From the NCBI GenBank assembly GCA_002205965.3, contig NADL03000002.1, positions 124,001 to 188,000 of the forward strand: DNA of 64,000 bases. Reading direction: 5' to 3'. The first letter of the stretch is position 1, and the number at the start of each line of letters is the position of its first letter. The notes under the pieces were generated by a model. That model was not told where the DNA came from. It saw only the letters and a list, made by a program, of their open reading frames with translations, and searched no databases. Made by a program: the position numbers and the translations under genes. The stretch is from Kappaphycus alvarezii. Its lineage: Eukaryota > Rhodophyta > Florideophyceae > Gigartinales > Solieriaceae. Below, in pieces: positions 33,066 through 44,830 of this stretch.

Positions 33066-36064
33066 GGTTACAGAAATGTCGTTTAGTCTCTATCGAGGGA
33101 TTTTGCATCGGTGCTTCAAAAAACCAAAAGAAACTGGCACTCTGCAGTTCCCAACTGTTCACCAAAGTATGATAATTTATTGGTGTTCTGAGATGCTATT
33201 GGATACTGCCTCGTGCAATGATCTGCCAGTACATGTACTGGGTACTGTACTACAAAGAACTAAACGGGTGTTCCACGTCGGCCAAATGCAGTGGGGTGCG
33301 GAGCTAGGATCGCCATAGCGCCGATAATAGCTACGGTAATTTGCATTTTTGCAATTCGCCCCACTTTTGGTTCGGAGCCTCGTCAATCCCCCCCCCTGTT
33401 CACATTTAGGGGGTTTCTCTAATGTGCTGTGCTGCAATACTGTACTGCAGATTAGTCGTACTATAAAATGCGCATAATAGCAGAAAAGTTGCTGTATTAC
33501 AAACGGTTCAGTAAAACTAAACAAACATAATGTCCAATAAGGGTAGCTCATTCATGTACTCATTTCTCATTTGATGTTGACATCAATAAAACTACTCTCG
33601 GTCATACAACCGAAGCGAGCTTCATACGTTTTGGCTCACGGTACGGTGTAGCGCTGTAAACATTACAGTAATCTTAAAGATAAAATGGAAAACGCTAAAA
33701 ACCGACATATTTGTGAGGGAATAATATTCTCTAATACTGTATTATTAGAGCGTGCCACTCTAATTTCTACCACTTGCCAACCACTGTTGCCGGTTGGCCT
33801 TGGCCACTAGCCCTAGTCGGCTCATCGTCAAAAGTCGAACAAATGTTCCCCGCACCAACACATTCGATACTGAAACGCATTAAACTTCTTTCTTTCTTGT
33901 AGTGTAGTACAACTATGGGGCGGCTGGCGGACTGTAAGAAATGAAATACCTTGCAAATGGTAAATTACCCAAACTTTGTCGTTTCTATCTTTTGCTATGC
34001 TTTCCATCGAAAAAGCAGATGCCCCGGCCCAATACTAAATCATATTTACTGAATGATCTTCAGACTGTACAGTATTTGAAAGTCTCTTGCACTAAGTTAT
34101 CTCCGAGGAATGTCCTTCCAAGCATCTAGTCAAGCGTATCCTCGTAAACTAACACATTATGCGATTGACTTTTACTTTCAAGTCAACATTCAAGTCAATA
34201 TGAACTCTTGAATTAGAAATTGCATACCCAAGTCACAAATTGAGCACACACTCTGTTCTTCTAAACTACCGTAATTGCTAAAATTGCTGGCCTCCCTTCC
34301 ACCTTCTGGTAGATTGGAGTGCCATCTACAGTTTTCGACCCATTGTACGGTTTCACAATTGGCTTGGCCATGATACGGTATCTACGCTCCGGTACAAATT
34401 TTCTGGGTACCAACCTACATATCTACCACAGTAAATTAACCCCCATTTTCTCTTATTGCTAAAATGCTTCCTAGTTTTATGAGAACGAAAGTTCTCAGGC
34501 CCTCAATCAGTAAATATCACATATTCTCTTCTGTTCCTGGGAACAATACAAAACGGACCCAATATCAGATAACCACATTTACAATTTAGGTTTGCAGCGG
34601 AAACGAGAATGGGCTGAAGCGAGAATGGCAATAGGATTATTGCTACCATCAAACCACAAAGCTGGCTGCTCAATGCTCCCTGTATCCACACGACCACACT
34701 CCACCATATGACGCTTATATAACGGCGTACAACGCTGAATTCAGCAATGCGCTGATGTCAGCGACGGGAACCATCCAGTTGTTGACAGATGTTGACATCG
34801 ACTTCATCGGTGCAAATTGTTGTGCTTTGAAATAGCTCGACCTATTTCGGACTATTACAAATCTCGCGTCACACATTGCGATGGTCAATGACAAACTGTA
34901 ATATTGGTAACCGACCGGACATTCAATTTTTACGTCAGTTAGTATAGAGTGGACCGACCAGACGAGAATGAAAAGTGCTCCTGTCCGAGGTGACAAGCCA
35001 AATTGCAATTCGTACGCACAAGTTAAAGCTGCTTTCAATAGTTTGCGAAATTGAAATGTCATCCTGGTGATTTCTCTCCAAAGCAAAGGGATCCATTGTG
35101 TAGACTTTACCAAATAAAGACCTAGTCAAAAGTACATTTGTAGTTTACATGTAAATTGGATATTTGAGCGCAATACGGAAAAATTAGCAGCTTCTGACGG
35201 AGAAGAAACAGAGAAACAAACGCCTGAAAATTTGATGCTAGTAACAGAGAGAAGAGAACTAAGAGAAGTCCTCAAGATATTGGGACATCAACGAGAATCA
35301 ATTGAGGCTGTACTCCTTCGGTTGCTCCTCAATCACGTAGACGCTAACTATGAAAACTAGAGCGAGAATCCGCTAAACATAGTAGCAGCATGAATCTAGC
35401 GATAAATAAAGTGGCAGGCATTCACACCAGCACAGGGTACCAGATATAGTATGAGGACGTCTGTCAAACAAAATCAAGCTACGGAGGTCAAGCAGAAGAC
35501 TTTAGAGAAATTTAGCCCTTTTCCGGTAAATCGATCAGAAATTGAACAGAAAAGCCTCCCGGGAGGAAGAATAGCAACTCAGGACATGGAAAGCCTGCGA
35601 TATTCAAATTGACAGCCCGTTTGCATATAAAAATGGGGTGAGCAGAATGGCTTATCTTGAAAGAGACATTAGGACTGCAAAAAAGACAACAATTTGTCTT
35701 GAATTCCAAGGTAAATAAAGGCAATGGACCTTGTGGGCGATTCTGAAAAAAAGAAATGTTTTCGCTAGCTGGATCTGAGCTGAAGATCGATGAATTAATG
35801 GCTCCTCTTACTCACCGGAGTGCCGTATTCACACTACTTATATACAATCCCGACACCGTCGACTAGCCCTAGCATGCGCGAGTAGTTTTGTCTACCAGGG
35901 TAAACTTCTTTCTTGAGTATTCATAAATATATACTGTAGTAAATATAAATAGGTTCTCCGGCCTAGATAGACCTAACATAGACGTAAATATCAATATAAT
36001 ATCTACTGTATAGAAAGAGTAGAAGTACACCCTCATAAAAGGGTAACCTTCGTTCCAGTTCCCC
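33066..36064. other. Long region without a supported gene
   Basis: Small TACAG blocks at 33048-33062 and 33228-33250 lie near its right edge with LtrA-like gene 2. Two AT-rich ORFs on the - strand (34715-35113, 132 aa; 34503-34697) have no recognised motif. The composition looks like unique intergenic or very old repeat DNA. No RNA gene seen. Confidence 0.5.
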
Positions 36065-37746
36065 ATGATGGGAAGATTGGTAAGTTCCCTGGAAAGTTTG
36101 GGCGGAACTTCCACTTTTATTCGCTTATGGCGGCTTCTGTGTCCTGGTCAACCCTTCGTCAGCATGATGGGTTGTCCACTGCACGGAATGGGCAACATCA
36201 GTTGTGTACTTCATTGTATCGGAGGCTTTCGACACCTTTCGCCTTTGTTGGATTCCGCCTCGCGTGCGAGCAGCCCTTGAGAGACTCGGATCAGACGTTC
36301 TACGTCTTCATCTTGGAGAAGGAGGGCTCTAGGACTGGGCACACATCAGGAAGGCAATATGCCGAACAGAGTGGGAACGGACCCCGTCGAGAAATAGCCA
36401 ACACGGTAGCTTCAGTCGTTGTCGATACTGCCGGTAGCCTTTGAGTATGTAGAAACAGCCGAAGGAAAGAGGAGGAGTCCAGCCCAAGCGCCCAGAACCA
36501 TGGGAGTTGAGAGTACGGCGGATGTAGTAAACGCTGCAGGCGGTGTTCAAGAAACGGAGGAAGGCGAGGTCCAGGAGGGTGAGCAATGGAGGGGTTAACT
36601 CAAAGTCGAGGACTGTCGGGTATACCTCGACGACGGAGCACAAGCGGGAGAATCTCAAAGATCTGAGGTTATCGTTCTTTCATCCAACAAAGGCTCCCCG
36701 TCTCCTAAAAGGCTTAAGTGTGAGGACTCCGAATACAGGTAATCGGTAGCTGGGGAGAGTTCGCAGACGACGCAAGTACGGCGCTACGGGGCACAAAGGA
36801 GGACTCATTATCATGGTTCCACTAGAGCAGAGGCTCCTGGATCTTCGACGCGAGACTCTCGCCTTGCGGAGAGTCACTTATTCGATTCCTCCTCAGCTTT
36901 TTCTGACCAGGAAATGGTATTTAAATCGGCTACCGCAACCGTGCCGGCAGTACCAGTAGTGGATGCCACACAAACTTCTCCACCGAAGTACGGACCGACA
37001 GGGTACACACCCGACTGCCGTCGACGTCATTAAGAAATTCTTGGCATCCCTCTTGTCACCCTTCTGAGGGGAGCTGGGCTAGTACGCTACCGACTCTGGT
37101 CGGCCAATTCGTGACGCAATCATAAAGGCGCGCCATCAGACTATCTGTGGAGAGGAAGTGGACGTTCTATCTTCAATCAGGAGTCCTGAAATTCAGCCTC
37201 CGGATCGAACTTTCTTCTCGGCGGAGGCTTGGCGGGTCATTCATTACTCTGTTGTTCAAGAAGTTGGAGATCCTGCTAGCCCTCTACCATGTTCTGTAAG
37301 GTAATTCGTCAGAGTTCAATCGCGTTTGTTGAGGTTGTTGGGCGACAAGCAATGGACAAGATGGACCTCTTTCAGAGCAAAGGCCCTCTTCTAAGGGACT
37401 GTCAATGAGTGGGCGGATCCACACAGTGTTAATCCATTTTGTATCGAATTTTTCGACCTTATTACGCCAAAAATATTGGGGGGCTCCCGATTCGATCCTA
37501 TTGACCTTGCCAAATTATTTTTAGTGTTCCATTCAACGGCTGTCTCGAGCTACGGTCCTTGTGGGCCAAGGAAAATAGATGCTCGGTGAAGCTATTCTCT
37601 TCTCGTTCTCCTTCTTATTTTATCCCCTTTCTGAAGATTAGGGCAGGATTCCTAGTTTCGATATGATCTCGAAGATCTTACCCAACTTGAGCGGTACCTA
37701 CCTCGGGTGGTAAGGGTAACTTATTTTACGGAAGTATTTCACCACC
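36065..37746 (+). pseudogene. Unassigned + strand coding remnant, possibly a retrotransposon gag
   Basis: Patches read as protein on the + strand. Near 36190-36310: 'EAFDTFRLCWIPPRVRAALERLGSDV'. Around 37390-37575: 'VNEWADPHSVNPFCIEFFDLITPKILGG', then 'FDPIDLAKLFLVFHSTAVSSYGPCG'. They are interrupted by stops. I do not recognise the family. The position beside a Gypsy element suggests a gag from another retrotransposon in the opposite orientation, but this is a guess. Confidence 0.35.
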
Positions 37747-37971
37747 TCACTCCTTGGGAGCGCCGAGAATGTTCCCAAGTTGCCTCAGAGATTGGACCCC
37801 CGTCCAGTGGACGCGTAGTAGCAGCTCCTGGTCTTCAGCTCTACCATGTGATAAAATGTCCTCTATGACATATTCCCGACTCGGGACTTCCGGCTCCTTT
37901 TCTTTATCCGGTGGTTCTCTTGACTTATTATGTCTGACCCGTGAGGATAGTTGGACGTCCCTATCGATCAC
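37747..37971 (-). pseudogene. Chromodomain of the Gypsy integrase
   Basis: A 74-aa ORF with 'EYVIEDILSHGRAEDQELLLRVHWTG', the classic chromodomain opening (Y-x-V-E-x-I-L followed by L-x-V-x-W), then 'NILGAP'. It marks the left (3') coding end of the element. Confidence 0.8.
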
Positions 37972-38917
37972 TGCGGATCGCAGGTACTTGGTAAAAGGAA
38001 CGTCCTCTTGTAAAAGGGCCGAGTTTCCTTCGGTGAGGAGATGTGAAGTATAATTCTGAGAAGATAACTTATTGTTTTGCGTGCTGCGGGCCGCAACTGA
38101 TGCCTAGGGCATCGCCTTTTCTCCATTGTTATCCTTCGTAGGGGTATTATCTTTCGGTTGTAGCGTCACTTCCATATTGCTATCTTGGGTTTTTTGTCAA
38201 GTCCTTCGTAGAATTAGTGATCACCGCCCGTAGCGTTTCAACCAATGGAATATCAAGCAGTACTTTGGACAATGAAGTCACTTCGGAGATGCCACTTGAT
38301 TTGATTCGCGCTACGATGGATGCAGGGTTGTTGCTATACATGGTGGGCATCTCACGAACAGAGTTACGAGTCCTTTCGCGTTTTTCCATCATGGGCGTCA
38401 ATTTTTCCTGCGGAACTTGTTTCCAACGTATCCCCAGGGAATTGGTGCAGGCTCTACTCGATCGCGAGATACCCTCTCGTGCGAGTCTCCATTTCGATCA
38501 CGACAGTGTCTTTTCGAATTTCTAGGACTCAGTGCGGGCCATTGGCCACGGGAGACAACTTTTGTCCACTTTCTTAGCTCGACTCAGGCTCCCTCCTAGG
38601 GAATACAAACGATCCGATCGGTATTTCGTATGCCGGTTTTTGTAGCCGCGCGTCAAAGTTGCGTTTGTACCTTGCTTGTTACATCTTTATGGACTGGTAC
38701 ACGGTAGACATAACAACTTTTAACCAAGCCCTCCACCGGTAGTGGTATTGTACTGTCGATGAGTTCTCTTCAAGAGTAGGCTGTGCTTGGATTGCTAAGG
38801 AGGTGGGCGCGCGTGGCAAGAAGAGTTCGAAGGGGGCCACGTTCGTTGTCCGGCGGACATGTGTGTTATATGCAAAATGTTGGCGCGTCCGTGGAGAGGT
38901 CCTAGTCCTTCGGGTGA

Positions 38918-39350
38918 TCAGCTAAGTAGTGCCGGAGTGCTGCAAGTATTGTGCGGTTGAAACGCTCTGCTTGCCCATTCTTCTTCGGCTGGTATTTGAT
39001 AGTGAATAAGTTCTTGATGCCTAGAATCGAGCATACGATCAAAAAAGAACTTGGACGCAAATTTGCTATCATTGTTGGAAAATAACTGAATTAGTGGGCC
39101 GTACACAAAAAAAAGTGTCTTATAAAGGCGGATGCCACTGGTGCGGCCGATATGTTCTTGAGGGCACGGTTCGTACGAGCTTGTAATATCGATCAGTGGT
39201 AACCAGCAAGAATCGATTCCCCCTGTTGGTGCAGATGAGTTCGCCGAGTATGTCGATTGCCACGGACTCCAGTGGGGCTCTTGATGCAAATATATTTAGC
39301 TCCTTCACAGACTTTCGCAACTTGATTCTATTTTTCGCGCAAGTTGGCAC
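38918..39350 (-). pseudogene. Gypsy integrase core
   Basis: The ORF 39350-39120 reads 'CAKNRIKLRKSVKELNIF', then 'APLESVAIDILGELICTNRGNRFLLVTTDRYYKLVRTVP', with the first catalytic Asp in V-A-I-D and the second region at T-D-R-Y. The ORF 39289-38918 continues 'YGPLIQLFSNNDSKFASKFF' (second Asp altered to N-N-D-S) and a Pro-His-Asn block before the third Glu. Frameshifted near 39150. Confidence 0.8.
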
Positions 39351-40334
39351 GACGAACGGCTTAACAATCCATCACATCGATGGGCAATAGTAGACTTTTT
39401 CAGAGAAATATAAAGTCTCAGGCCACCTGGATGAGCGCCTAACCCGGAATGATGACCGAGTTTTAGAATCCTCTGTTGATGGGAGTTGGGATCCGAACGT
39501 CTTCCGATGCTGTTCGACATAGGTATCCTTCGTGTCCGGAAGCGTCCATTGTGAAGGGGAGCTGGTGTCCAGCATTTACTCTTGAACGAATCTTCTGGCA
39601 GAAGTCGTCTTTAAACTGTTCCGTGGATATCTCCTCCGGAGAAATGCATTCGAATTTTTCTTCACTTCCGTTTTGAATGGAATTACTTGATCTCCGGTGT
39701 GAAAACAAATCTCGATTTCATCAATCTCTATGATCTGCCCGGCCTTATTGTCGTATTTTGATTCGATTTTTGCGGACGAGTCCAACGCCTCCCCCTCCTC
39801 AAGAGCGGAGGAGTTCTTTGCAAGAAAGGACAGTACTTACTCGTCGAAATTTGCAACAGTTTCACCGATGGTACTAAGTCTCGGCAATTTATCTGCTTGC
39901 GTATTTTATTTTCCCTTTTTATACACAACTTCAAAGTCGAATTCCGAAATTCGGACCTGTCAGTGCATAAGTAGACCCGATGGATCAGTGAAATTCATTA
40001 AGCACCTCATTGAGGAATGACCCGTATGGATGGTGAATTTCTCCCCCTGTGGGTAGGGTCACAATTTCGTTAACCCTCAAACCACGGCCAGGCATTCTTT
40101 TTCTGTGACAGGATAACGTGTCTCGGCTTCCTTGAGTGATCTAGAAAAGAATCTAATGGGTTTCCGTTCCCCATTTGGGTATCTTTAGAACAGGGAGACT
40201 CCTACTTGATATTGACTAGCGTCGGTGTCTATTGAATAAGGGAGTCCCGCCTTTGGGGAAAGCCAATACCTTGGGTGACAAAAATTTGGCGATAATAGTC
40301 CGGAAGGCTACTTCTTCGGTAGCACCAAATGGTC

Positions 40335-40819
40335 CTATCTTGGTTGGCATACCTTTTGAAAAAGCTTGTTAAGCGTTGTCAGGTGCCTCGCCTGCCGGAG
40401 TGCGGCTACTCTGGTAGAATCTATTTCTAATCTTCCTGGATTGATAATGTGTCCTAGGTATTTGACCTTATTGGACCCAAATGTACATTTCCTTAACTTG
40501 AGGGATACAACAGCATGTTGCAACACCCGCAGAATTTCTTCGAAATGTTCGATTTGCATAAAATGATGACATTGTCAAGGTACACGAGACAGGAGCACCA
40601 TCGGTATGATGAAAAGAACAATGTCGGGGGCCCGATGAAAGGTAGCAAATGCTTTGTACAATCCGAATGGAATTCGCCTATATCGATATAATCCTGGGTG
40701 GAATACGAAGGTGGTCTTGTCTCTGTCCCCTTTTGCCACTTGAACTTGCCAGTAACCAGAGTTGCAATCACGGGTAGTGATACTGGTGCACCTCCCAAGG
40801 AGTCAATGCATTCATCCAT
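40335..40819 (-). pseudogene. Gypsy reverse transcriptase domain
   Basis: The ORF 40819-40493 begins 'MDECIDSLGGA', the stretch just before the first catalytic block, and ends with 'CLVYLDNVIILC', the YLDD box with one Asp changed to Asn (YLDN). The overlapping ORF 40559-40335 continues 'HFEEILRVLQHAVVSLKLRKCTFGSNKVKYLGHIINPG', the palm/thumb segment (KC-F and YLGH-I-PG motifs). Strong Ty3/Gypsy match. Confidence 0.85.
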
Positions 40820-41881
40820 CCTTGGTGATGAGTAAGTGTATTTCTTGTGACGGCGTTCGGTCTTCTATAGTTACCCCAAGAACGAACATTCCGTCGGGCT
40901 TCGGAATTAGCACTACCGGTGCAGCCCATGATGACTGTGTGGGCTCAATTACGCCTGCCTCTAACATTCTCTGTTCCTCGGTTGCTTCTAATTCCCTTGC
41001 CTTGGGTCCAGCCCGGTAAGCGGTTGAGAGATAGGACGAGTCCCGAGAATCAGTTCGATGTAGTGTTCAACAGTATTGATGGCTCCCAGCGAGCCTTCCC
41101 ACATACTCGAGTACTTTTTCAGCATTTCCCTGAATCGAATGGCCAGAGTTGGATCTATGTGGCTCCATTCGAGGTCTTCTATTGCTTTTGCATGCCTTAC
41201 TGGTCTTAAAACTTCTCAATTCAGAGTTTTGGGTTTGTGTTCTTTAAGCCCAGGGCTCAGGTGTCCAGCAGGCGGTGGTGCAGGACCATACTCTGGGGAT
41301 ATTTCTTCGGTGATACCGAGTACCTCTCCGAAACTTAGCTGGCTTGGTACTGTTATTGATAGATGAGGTAATGCTTGAGCAACTGTTTGTAATAGATGGA
41401 GAGACATAGGGGATTTGGTGAAATTAGCGCTCAACAACCGAAATGGGATCCAGGCTTCTACTTGTGGAACACCATTGGCAGCTGCCAATCCGAGTTTGTT
41501 GTAGAGTCTCGAGTCAGGTTGTACAACTATCAGGCCGTGGCGGTCTGTTGTCACCGGTACAAATGATTGACTGTGTGCGGAATAGTAACCCGGGTGGACA
41601 TCCTAATTTTGGCGATGCCATTCCGTCCTTCAAGGGTAGTTCCAGTTCCTTCGGTAGCATTTTCTTACTTGGTGCCTTTTTTTAAAGGCCTTCGTACTAT
41701 TGGAACCGTAATTCCTCCTTTGAGCTCAACGAGCCTCTCCCGGGGACGAATGGATTCCACAAAACGTAGCAGAATTCTGTTCCTAGTATTATTGTTGCAG
41801 TGAGCTTCTCTCATACGATGAAAATGACCATCGCAAGATATCTTCTCTGCCGGATGGGTAACTTAATGTTCCCGAGTGTTC

Positions 41882-42301
41882 TCAACGGGTGTTATTTTCA
41901 TCACAGATGTCCGGGAGCGGGCTATAAGATAGAAGATTTATCGCTTCCGGTGGGAGTTCCGAACTCCGGACGAAGTTAGGGCCTGCTTCCGTGTCCAAAA
42001 CCGCAAGCGTCCGATGCATAAGTCCTGGTCTAAGGCCGATATCATCACATAACTTGTAATTGCGTCGCGCAATGACCATGACTCTGTCTGGGTGCTTCAT
42101 GCTCCTAACCTTCCTCCATGGACGCTGAAGCCTGAAGAGGTGATCTGAACCAGCGGAAACTACAATTGTTGGGATCCCGAACAGCTGCATTTCGGGATCT
42201 GGGGCGGTATTCGAAGTACTTCCATTTCTGTGAGTAAGGGAGCGGGACCGTAAGGCCCAAGATTGGTGTGCAAAGGTGTCCGAGTGATAATCGCTTCCCA
42301 A
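41882..42301 (-). pseudogene. Gypsy aspartic protease domain with altered catalytic triad
   Basis: A 139-aa ORF; 'TLAVLDTEAGPNFVRSSELP' is the retropepsin active-site loop, in which the usual D-T-G-A is here D-T-E-A: Gly has become Glu. That change should disable the protease, independently of any reading-frame problem. The preceding strand region is 'RVMVIARRNYKLCDDIGLRPGL'. Confidence 0.7.
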
Positions 42302-42955
42302 GGGAAGACTCTCTTTACTCTTTTTTTGAAAGTTTATTCTCTGGGATCGGCGAGGATGGAACCGGTGGTATGAAATCTATCGGCATCGCCAAAGTATGGA
42401 GTTTAGGGACATCTCTAGGTTCCGTATTGGGATGCTGGGCTTCCGACTTGAACATACGGGCGACGCAGTTATAGCTTGTCTGCGTACCATGGCCTTCTCT
42501 TGAGGGGTCAAAGCTTCATAGCTCTGTAATACCGACGGAGTTCTTGCAATGGGAAAATGCATTCTGGGGAAATATGTCCGCGGCCATAGCATTTGTGCAT
42601 GTGAGTTTATGACGGCGACTTATCTGCTGTTCTTTCGTAAATTGTAACGGTGATAGCGCCGACGTCAGCCCTCCTCAACCTGGGAGGTTGAAGTTTTTGT
42701 GGCGGTCCGCGTATGAGATTCGCTGTGCGGGAGTATTTCCTCGATTCGAGAGTAGGAGAGAGGTATCATAAGAGGTCTCTTCGGATATTGAAGTAGGCCC
42801 TTTCTCCGTCGTACAAGTTGGGCTATCCGAAGCACCAGCTTGGTCAAGTATGTGATCCTCGTAGTCATTTCCATCGGCATCATACTCGATCGTTGAATTT
42901 TGAGTTTCGGACGGAGAATCCAACAGGACCAAAGTCCGTGTCTTTGCCGGGGACT

Positions 42956-43447
42956 TTATATCTCACCGAGGAGCCGCAATTCTGGCACTAGGTTTGAGAC
43001 CTTTCGGAGCGCTTGAGAGCGAGCACTGACGGCGATGCCTTGAATCTCTGCGTACTCGACAATATCTGTGAAGGTAGCTGCCTTATTTATACATCGGTAA
43101 TTCCTGACAAATCCCTTGATTAGGCGATCCAGGCCGTCGGTGTACATCGTAATAAGATCTTGTGCGTCATAAACGTTACCAAAACGGCTACTGGCGTCAG
43201 ATACGTGCAAATAGTAGTCACGTTCGCTTTCGTTGGGTAGCTGCTGAACATCGCGCATAGAGAGTACCGCATTGTGTATGGCATCGTCAGTGGTGAAGAA
43301 TCGAAGTATCCACTGGAATGCCTCCGACCAGCTCGTAATACCTCCCTGCTCTGGGGAAGTTGCTTCGGCGACAGAGCGAAATTGCCTTTCTGAAATTCCA
43401 GTTAAAAAGTCGGGAAGAACCCTAAGGCTTGAGATTCTGTCATGCAT
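42956..43447 (-). pseudogene. Gypsy gag capsid-like domain
   Basis: A 163-aa ORF, the cleanest in this element: 'GGITSWSEAFQWILRFFTTDDAI', 'DVQQLPNESERDYYLHVSDASSRFGNVY' and 'LITMYTDGLDRLIKGFVRNYR' follow the retrotransposon gag pattern (a W-x-E/A...F segment, then Q-x-x-x-E-S/E-x-x-x-x-Y, then the F-x-x-G-L helix). No CCHC knuckle is visible after it. The upstream ORF at 44409-43969 is a coiled-coil-like N-terminal gag segment ('VVRTLRDKVATLRQDVNRLMEYLA'). Confidence 0.7.
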
Positions 43448-44830
43448 TGGAGGTTGAACCCCTAACCACCAGTGTCAGGAAAGCCGACACCATGATAGGG
43501 TCTTCTCCCGAAAAAAATCCTTCCTCTTAATCTTTTGCCCAATTCGACTGGCTTTCGTCCGAGCTTTCCCTGCCTGAGAGGAATTAAGTGACTTTGAGGT
43601 TCGCTTCAAGCGGCATGTACGATAGGATAGCTGCCTACGGTACAACTGATTTGTTTGCTGTAACTCCTCCAGACCTACCCACCCTGGGCCGGGTTCTTCA
43701 CGAAGGCCAGTTCGTGTGGTGGATCTACCAGAGATTGCTGATACAGTTCGGACCTTTGTTCGATACGAGAGGTTCTTGGACTTCTTCGCGACTCGCACCT
43801 TCTCATATCTTCCTTTCGGACATCCGGTCTCATCCAGAGAGAGGTCCCAATCGGATTTCGTAAAAGCATCTTCAGAATCATCTTCTCCAATTTCGTCGAG
43901 TGTGCAAGATTCAGACGGTGATGAGTCCTTATATAAGTTCCAATTGTTCTTCTTTACCCTGTTCTTGTTTAAGGAATTTGCTTTTCTTCCTCGTTGCCAA
44001 CGGTCACGACGTCGTTGATCTCCATCCTTATCATCATCTCCGTCGTCATTACTATGAGGTCCTCCAACATCAGTAATACGAATAACTCCTGTTCCGGGCG
44101 ATAATCGATTGTTTGAGAACCCAATACTTCCCCAGAGTCGAGATGACTTAGGCGGGTGCTGATGCGTTCGGCTCTTTCTATACCTGTAGCTTTCTGGATT
44201 GCTAGATATTCCATCAGACGGTTAACATCCTGCCTCAGAGTGGCAACTTTATCCCGCAGGGTTCTTACAACAACCTTTAAGTCACCATTGCTGTTTAAAC
44301 GAGCTTCTCGCTGGCGACAGTCAACATCAAACCGGACTTCACTCGTCTCCAGGGATTCCTGAATTGCAGTCATGTATCCTTTAACAGTGTCTATCTCCGT
44401 GCGCGCCAAAGCGCAAATCTCCTCCCTGAGAGAAGCGTCATGCTCCAGGCAGCCGGAGTCGATGTCCTATGGGGGTGCTTCCGTGACCGATGGTATGTCT
44501 CCGGCCACATACTTGGAACGATTCTGCGTACGGGGTGCTGTTGAGGAGGTTACACCTTTTAGTGCAGTGCCCGCCCGGTACGAGGGCGAATAGATCCAAC
44601 GGAAGACGTTCCACTTCGTAGTCCAAAAATTCCTTCTCCCGGTGCTGCTTGACCACGAGGAACAGAGATATTACAACTGCTGAAAAGGGGCATCTTCCAT
44701 CCTCAACGACGAAAGAAGGAGACTCTCACTTGGAAATAGAGCTACCAGGGAAAGTATTGAGAATCTTCTAGGACTTCGAAGTCGATCCAATAAGTTCTAG
44801 ATCGGGAGACCAGATTGTGTAGTGCAATGC

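Larger units (their letters stand above)
37747..44830 (-). mobile_element. Second Ty3/Gypsy element, gag to chromodomain, decayed
   Basis: On the - strand, from right to left: charged gag N-terminus (44409-43475), gag capsid-like ORF (43447-42956), aspartic protease (42301-41882), RT (40819-40335), RNase H (about 40330-39730), integrase (39350-38918) and chromodomain (37971-37747). All major domains are present in the order of a chromovirus-type Gypsy element, but none shares one open frame. A tggtctcccgat stretch read on the - strand near 44810 could be the primer-binding site just inside the 5' LTR. I could not match LTR sequence between 44830-45480 and 36000-37740. Confidence 0.85.
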
